From assembly GCF_007859815.1 (NCBI RefSeq), contig NZ_SJPH01000004.1:429400-493399 (forward strand): a stretch of 64,000 nt of DNA. Direction: 5' to 3'. How positions within the stretch are numbered: the first letter of the stretch is position 1; each line of letters opens with the position of its first letter. Shown piece by piece: positions 61,199 through 64,000 of the stretch. The notes under the pieces are model-generated. The model was not told where the DNA came from, searched no databases, and saw only the letters and a program-made list of their open reading frames with translations. Both the position numbers and the translations under genes were made by a program. The stretch comes from Botrimarina hoheduenensis. Lineage in GTDB: Bacteria; Planctomycetota; Planctomycetia; Pirellulales; Lacipirellulaceae.

Positions 61199-62635
61199 AT
61201 GCCCCGGTCATCGAAACTAATCGCCGCAAGCTTAGGGATGATCGCCGTTTGCTGCGGCGCGACGAAGGGGCAAGAGCTGGTTGCTCCCCCGCGTGCGCCA
61301 ATCCCGCCGAGAGCAGCGAAGGTGTTCACCGCTGCGCCAGCGATCCCGACCGTGCCCGACCCCGAGCTGCAGATCGACACGCCCCCTGATGGAGGGGTCG
61401 CCGAGTCTGGCTACACGCTCGACGTATTGCTGAGGCTCGCCGGACGGAACAACCCAACGCTCCGGCAGGCGCAGCTCCATATTTCGGCCGAGCTGGGCAA
61501 GGCGCAGCAAGCCGGCCTCTATCCGAACCCCATCTTCTCTTACGAAGCCGAGCAGATCGGGGTCGATGTCGAGGGCAACAAAGACTCTCCGGGTGAATTT
61601 CAAGGCGGCGTTTTGGAGCAGCGCTTCGTGACCGCAGGCAAGCTGCGGCTGAGTCGCGAGAAGTACCTACGGCGGGCCCATGTATCCGAGCACCTCGCAA
61701 CGGTTCAGCAGTTCCGCGTCTGCAACGATGTGCGGCTCCACTTCTACCGGGCCCTGGCGGCCGGCGAGACGCTGGCGATCCGCCGCGAGTTGCTCAAGAG
61801 CAGTGAGGACGCCGCGGTCACCGCTCAAGAAGCGTACAACATGGGACAGTCACGCCGACCCGAAGTACGGCGGGCCAACATCACCCTACAGCGCGCTAGG
61901 CTGAGTGTGATGCGAGCGGAGAACGCTCAGCGGGAAAGCTTCCGCCGACTCACGGCTTTAGTAGGCGTGGCGCTCACCGAAGGTGCTGTCGAAGGGAGTT
62001 TGGCGCCCGAGCGTGAACCGACTTCTTTCGATAGTGAACTGGGTCGTCTGCTTGCCGAAAGCCCCGAGGTCGCGGCCGCGAGGGCGAAGCTCGCCGTCGA
62101 TCGGGCGACGGTTGAGCGGGAACGGGTCGAATGGGTGCCCGATCTCGTGGCGCGTGGTGGTGCGGGATACAACTTCGAGGCGGGCGAGACGGTCGCCGTC
62201 GCCGGGCTGTCGCTAGAGCTTCCCATCTACGACCGCAACCAGGGCACGATACGTCAGGCTAGAGCCGACTACGCCCGACAGCAGCAAGAACTTCGACGGA
62301 TCGAACTCGGCCTGCGGAACCGGCTGGCGATGACCTACGAACGGTACCTCTCATCGCTGCAGCACGTCTACGAATACGAGCGGGTGATCCTGCCCGAGTC
62401 GAAGGCGGCGTACGCCGAGCTGCTCGAAAGCTACAAGCGTGATCGGGTCGATTGGCCCGACGTGCTGATGGCGCAGCACGACTACTTCGACGCCAAGCTG
62501 ATGCAGGTCGATAACCTTTTGGAAGCCCGCACGCACGAAGTCTTGATCGCGGGCTACCTGCTCCACGACGGCCTGATGGCCGCCGGCGGGCCAACGCCTC
62601 CCGGCCACATCAACGCCACGCCTAAACCGCGCTAA
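61199..62635 (+). CDS. Second TolC-type outer-membrane efflux protein
   Basis: 478 residues from ATG 61199 (GTG 61193 is an alternative). Signal peptide to about residue 25 (GMIAVCCGATKGQE). Efflux repeats: LLRLAGRNNPTLRQAQLHISAEL, VCNDVRLHFYRALAAGETLAIRRELL, then LELPIYDRNQGTIRQARADYARQ and RDRVDWPDVLMAQHDYFDAKLMQVDNL. No Cys for lipidation. It is only moderately like the first TolC-type protein and probably serves a different pump. Confidence 0.8.
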   Translation: MPRSSKLIAASLGMIAVCCGATKGQELVAPPRAPIPPRAAKVFTAAPAIPTVPDPELQIDTPPDGGVAESGYTLDVLLRLAGRNNPTLRQAQLHISAELGKAQQAGLYPNPIFSYEAEQIGVDVEGNKDSPGEFQGGVLEQRFVTAGKLRLSREKYLRRAHVSEHLATVQQFRVCNDVRLHFYRALAAGETLAIRRELLKSSEDAAVTAQEAYNMGQSRRPEVRRANITLQRARLSVMRAENAQRESFRRLTALVGVALTEGAVEGSLAPEREPTSFDSELGRLLAESPEVAAARAKLAVDRATVERERVEWVPDLVARGGAGYNFEAGETVAVAGLSLELPIYDRNQGTIRQARADYARQQQELRRIELGLRNRLAMTYERYLSSLQHVYEYERVILPESKAAYAELLESYKRDRVDWPDVLMAQHDYFDAKLMQVDNLLEARTHEVLIAGYLLHDGLMAAGGPTPPGHINATPKPR

Positions 62636-62677
62636 TCGAGCTTTCATTGATACAGCCCTCAGCCCGACCGATCAACC

Positions 62678-64000
62678 ATGAGCAGCCAACAAGAACCGAA
62701 TCGCCCCCCGCGTCGCGAGTTTCTACGCACCACGGCACTCGCCGCCGGTGGGGCTTTCGCCGGCTCGTCGGTCGCCGGGGCACAGCACATGGGCCACGAG
62801 ATGCACGGCGGCGGAGGCGGCATCGACCACAAAATGCTACAGCCGATCGGCGATCCATTGGCGGGTCGTCCAACCGGTGTGCAGGACGAATACGATGGCT
62901 TCCGGCGCTTCGCCCCAAGCCGCGGCAATAGCCCGGACAGCGACTTTTACCTTGGTAAGCTGGTGCCGGGGCTGCGTGATTCGTCGGCGGGTCGGGCTCC
63001 GTTCGTCGCCCCGGATATCCCTTCGATGTCGTACGAGATGAAGGACGGCGTCAAGGAGTTTCACCTTCGCGCGACGCCCGTCGAAGCCGAATTCCTACCC
63101 GGCTACAAAATGAATGTCTATGGCTACAACGGCAGCATGCCGGGGCCGACAATCGAGGTCACGCAGGGCGATCGGGTCCGGATCATTGTCACCAACGAGC
63201 TGCCCGAAGAGACGTACATGCACTGGCACGGCTTCGAGTGCCGCGTCCAGTACGACGGCGCCGACGCTCTGATTCAGAACCCGATCAAGCCGGGCGAGAG
63301 CTTCAACTACGAGTTCACTTTCCACGAAGAAGGGACGTTCTTCTACCACTCGCACGTCGCGATGCAGGAGGCGTTCGGGATGGTCGGCTGGTTCATAGTC
63401 CACCCAAAGCAGGACTGGGACCCGCCGGTCGATCGCGACTTCGGGCTGATCTTCCAGAACTTTGCTATCGAGCCGGGTCAGACGATCTCCAACAGCTGGG
63501 CGATGGACTGGAGTTGGCACACGATCAACGGGCGGAGCGGTCCGTTCAATTCGCCGCTGGTGGTAAAGCACGGTGAGCGGGTGCGGATTCGTATCCTCAA
63601 CTTCGCCCCGATGCAGCATCACCCGATCCACCTACACGGCCACACGTTCTGGGTCACCGGACACGAAGGAGCGAGGATTCCTAAGAGCGCGTGGATCCCG
63701 CGGAACACCGAGCTGATCGCCGTCGCTCAGGCTTCCGATTTCGAGTTCATCGCTAACAACCCGGGCGACTGGATGATGCACTGCCACATGGTGCATCACA
63801 TGATGAACCACATGACGAAGCAGATCGGCCCCCGGGTTCGGCCGAACCAGTCGGTCGATGCCTACCTCGCCAACCTCGACCGTTCGCCAGGCGTTTCGAT
63901 GCAGAACCCCGACCCCGGCTTCGCGGTGCCTGGTTATCCCCAAACCATGAAGGGGATGAACATGGACATGATGATGAGCGATCGGATCGTCGGCCGCCGC
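62678..64000 (+). CDS. Tat-exported multicopper oxidase (CopA/CueO-like, 3' end outside window)
   Basis: 441 residues seen, frame open at the window edge. Tat signal RREFLRTTALAAGG near residue 12. Copper-site motifs in order: MHWHGFEC, FFYHSHVAM, HHPIHLHGHTF and MMHCHMVHHMMNHM (type 1 and trinuclear sites). Met/His-rich stretches at the start (HMGHEMHGGGGG) and the end (MKGMNMDMMM). It oxidises Cu(I) in the periplasm. It follows the second TolC-type gene by 42 bp. Confidence 0.9.
   Translation, partial: MSSQQEPNRPPRREFLRTTALAAGGAFAGSSVAGAQHMGHEMHGGGGGIDHKMLQPIGDPLAGRPTGVQDEYDGFRRFAPSRGNSPDSDFYLGKLVPGLRDSSAGRAPFVAPDIPSMSYEMKDGVKEFHLRATPVEAEFLPGYKMNVYGYNGSMPGPTIEVTQGDRVRIIVTNELPEETYMHWHGFECRVQYDGADALIQNPIKPGESFNYEFTFHEEGTFFYHSHVAMQEAFGMVGWFIVHPKQDWDPPVDRDFGLIFQNFAIEPGQTISNSWAMDWSWHTINGRSGPFNSPLVVKHGERVRIRILNFAPMQHHPIHLHGHTFWVTGHEGARIPKSAWIPRNTELIAVAQASDFEFIANNPGDWMMHCHMVHHMMNHMTKQIGPRVRPNQSVDAYLANLDRSPGVSMQNPDPGFAVPGYPQTMKGMNMDMMMSDRIVGRR

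Noticed and set aside
1..64000. CRISPR array, insertion sequence or rRNA
   Set aside because: No regularly spaced repeats, no transposase-like frame and no rRNA sequence were recognised.

Overview
The window looks like a planctomycete chromosome (Pirellulales-like). It is GC-rich. At its left edge is a Cys-rich outer-membrane barrel protein of the kind planctomycetes carry in many copies. A set of lineage-type membrane and lipoproteins sits between housekeeping genes. This placement is inference from gene style, not from a database search.

Chromosomal part, 1-15.18 kb, all on the minus strand: the barrel protein (partial), a membrane protein, a CvpA-like protein, a GspE-like protein with a decayed nucleotide site coupled to pilT, hisF, a DinG-type helicase, thiS-thiG with a small membrane protein, a YugP-type zinc peptidase, two coupled envelope proteins and a large HerA/DUF87-type ATPase.

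At 15188-15234 lies only the 3' half of a tRNA-His(GTG) gene. Everything to its right looks acquired, so I read it as the displaced att end of an integrated element whose other end is beyond 64 kb. Behind it comes a decayed copy of the repC 3' half, then a module of ECF sigma factor, acidic protein and ImmA/IrrE peptidase, divergent from a lamin-tail-like protein behind an ECF-type promoter.

Plasmid-like backbone, 20-40.8 kb: a RepC-type initiator (no RepA/RepB) with a candidate antisense RNA, a structured non-coding stretch, an HTH/coiled-coil protein, a Toprim protein, an XRE-type regulator, a DUF932-like protein, an operon with an ExbB/MotA-like channel and an ExbD-like anchor fused to a VWA domain, a TraG/VirD4 coupling protein, a MobF (TrwC/TraI) relaxase, small accessory proteins and an ArdC-type antirestriction protein. 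No mating-pair (VirB) genes are seen. A 13-16 bp motif (GGGCGATAGGRAGTGG) recurs eight times between 20.65 and 37.52 kb, and I saw it nowhere else.

Metal-handling island, 41.5-64 kb, all on the plus strand: secreted Cys/His-rich peptides, a periplasmic double-HMA protein, a MacA/MacB-like ABC exporter with two separate permeases, two TolC-type outer-membrane proteins, a CusBA/CzcBA-type RND system, a His-rich lipoprotein, an HtrA protease, a P1B-4-like ATPase, an HMA-MauE protein and a Tat-exported multicopper oxidase (cut by the window end). Together they could export metal ions (copper, silver or a divalent cation) from cytoplasm and periplasm and oxidise periplasmic Cu(I). The exact substrate cannot be told from sequence alone.
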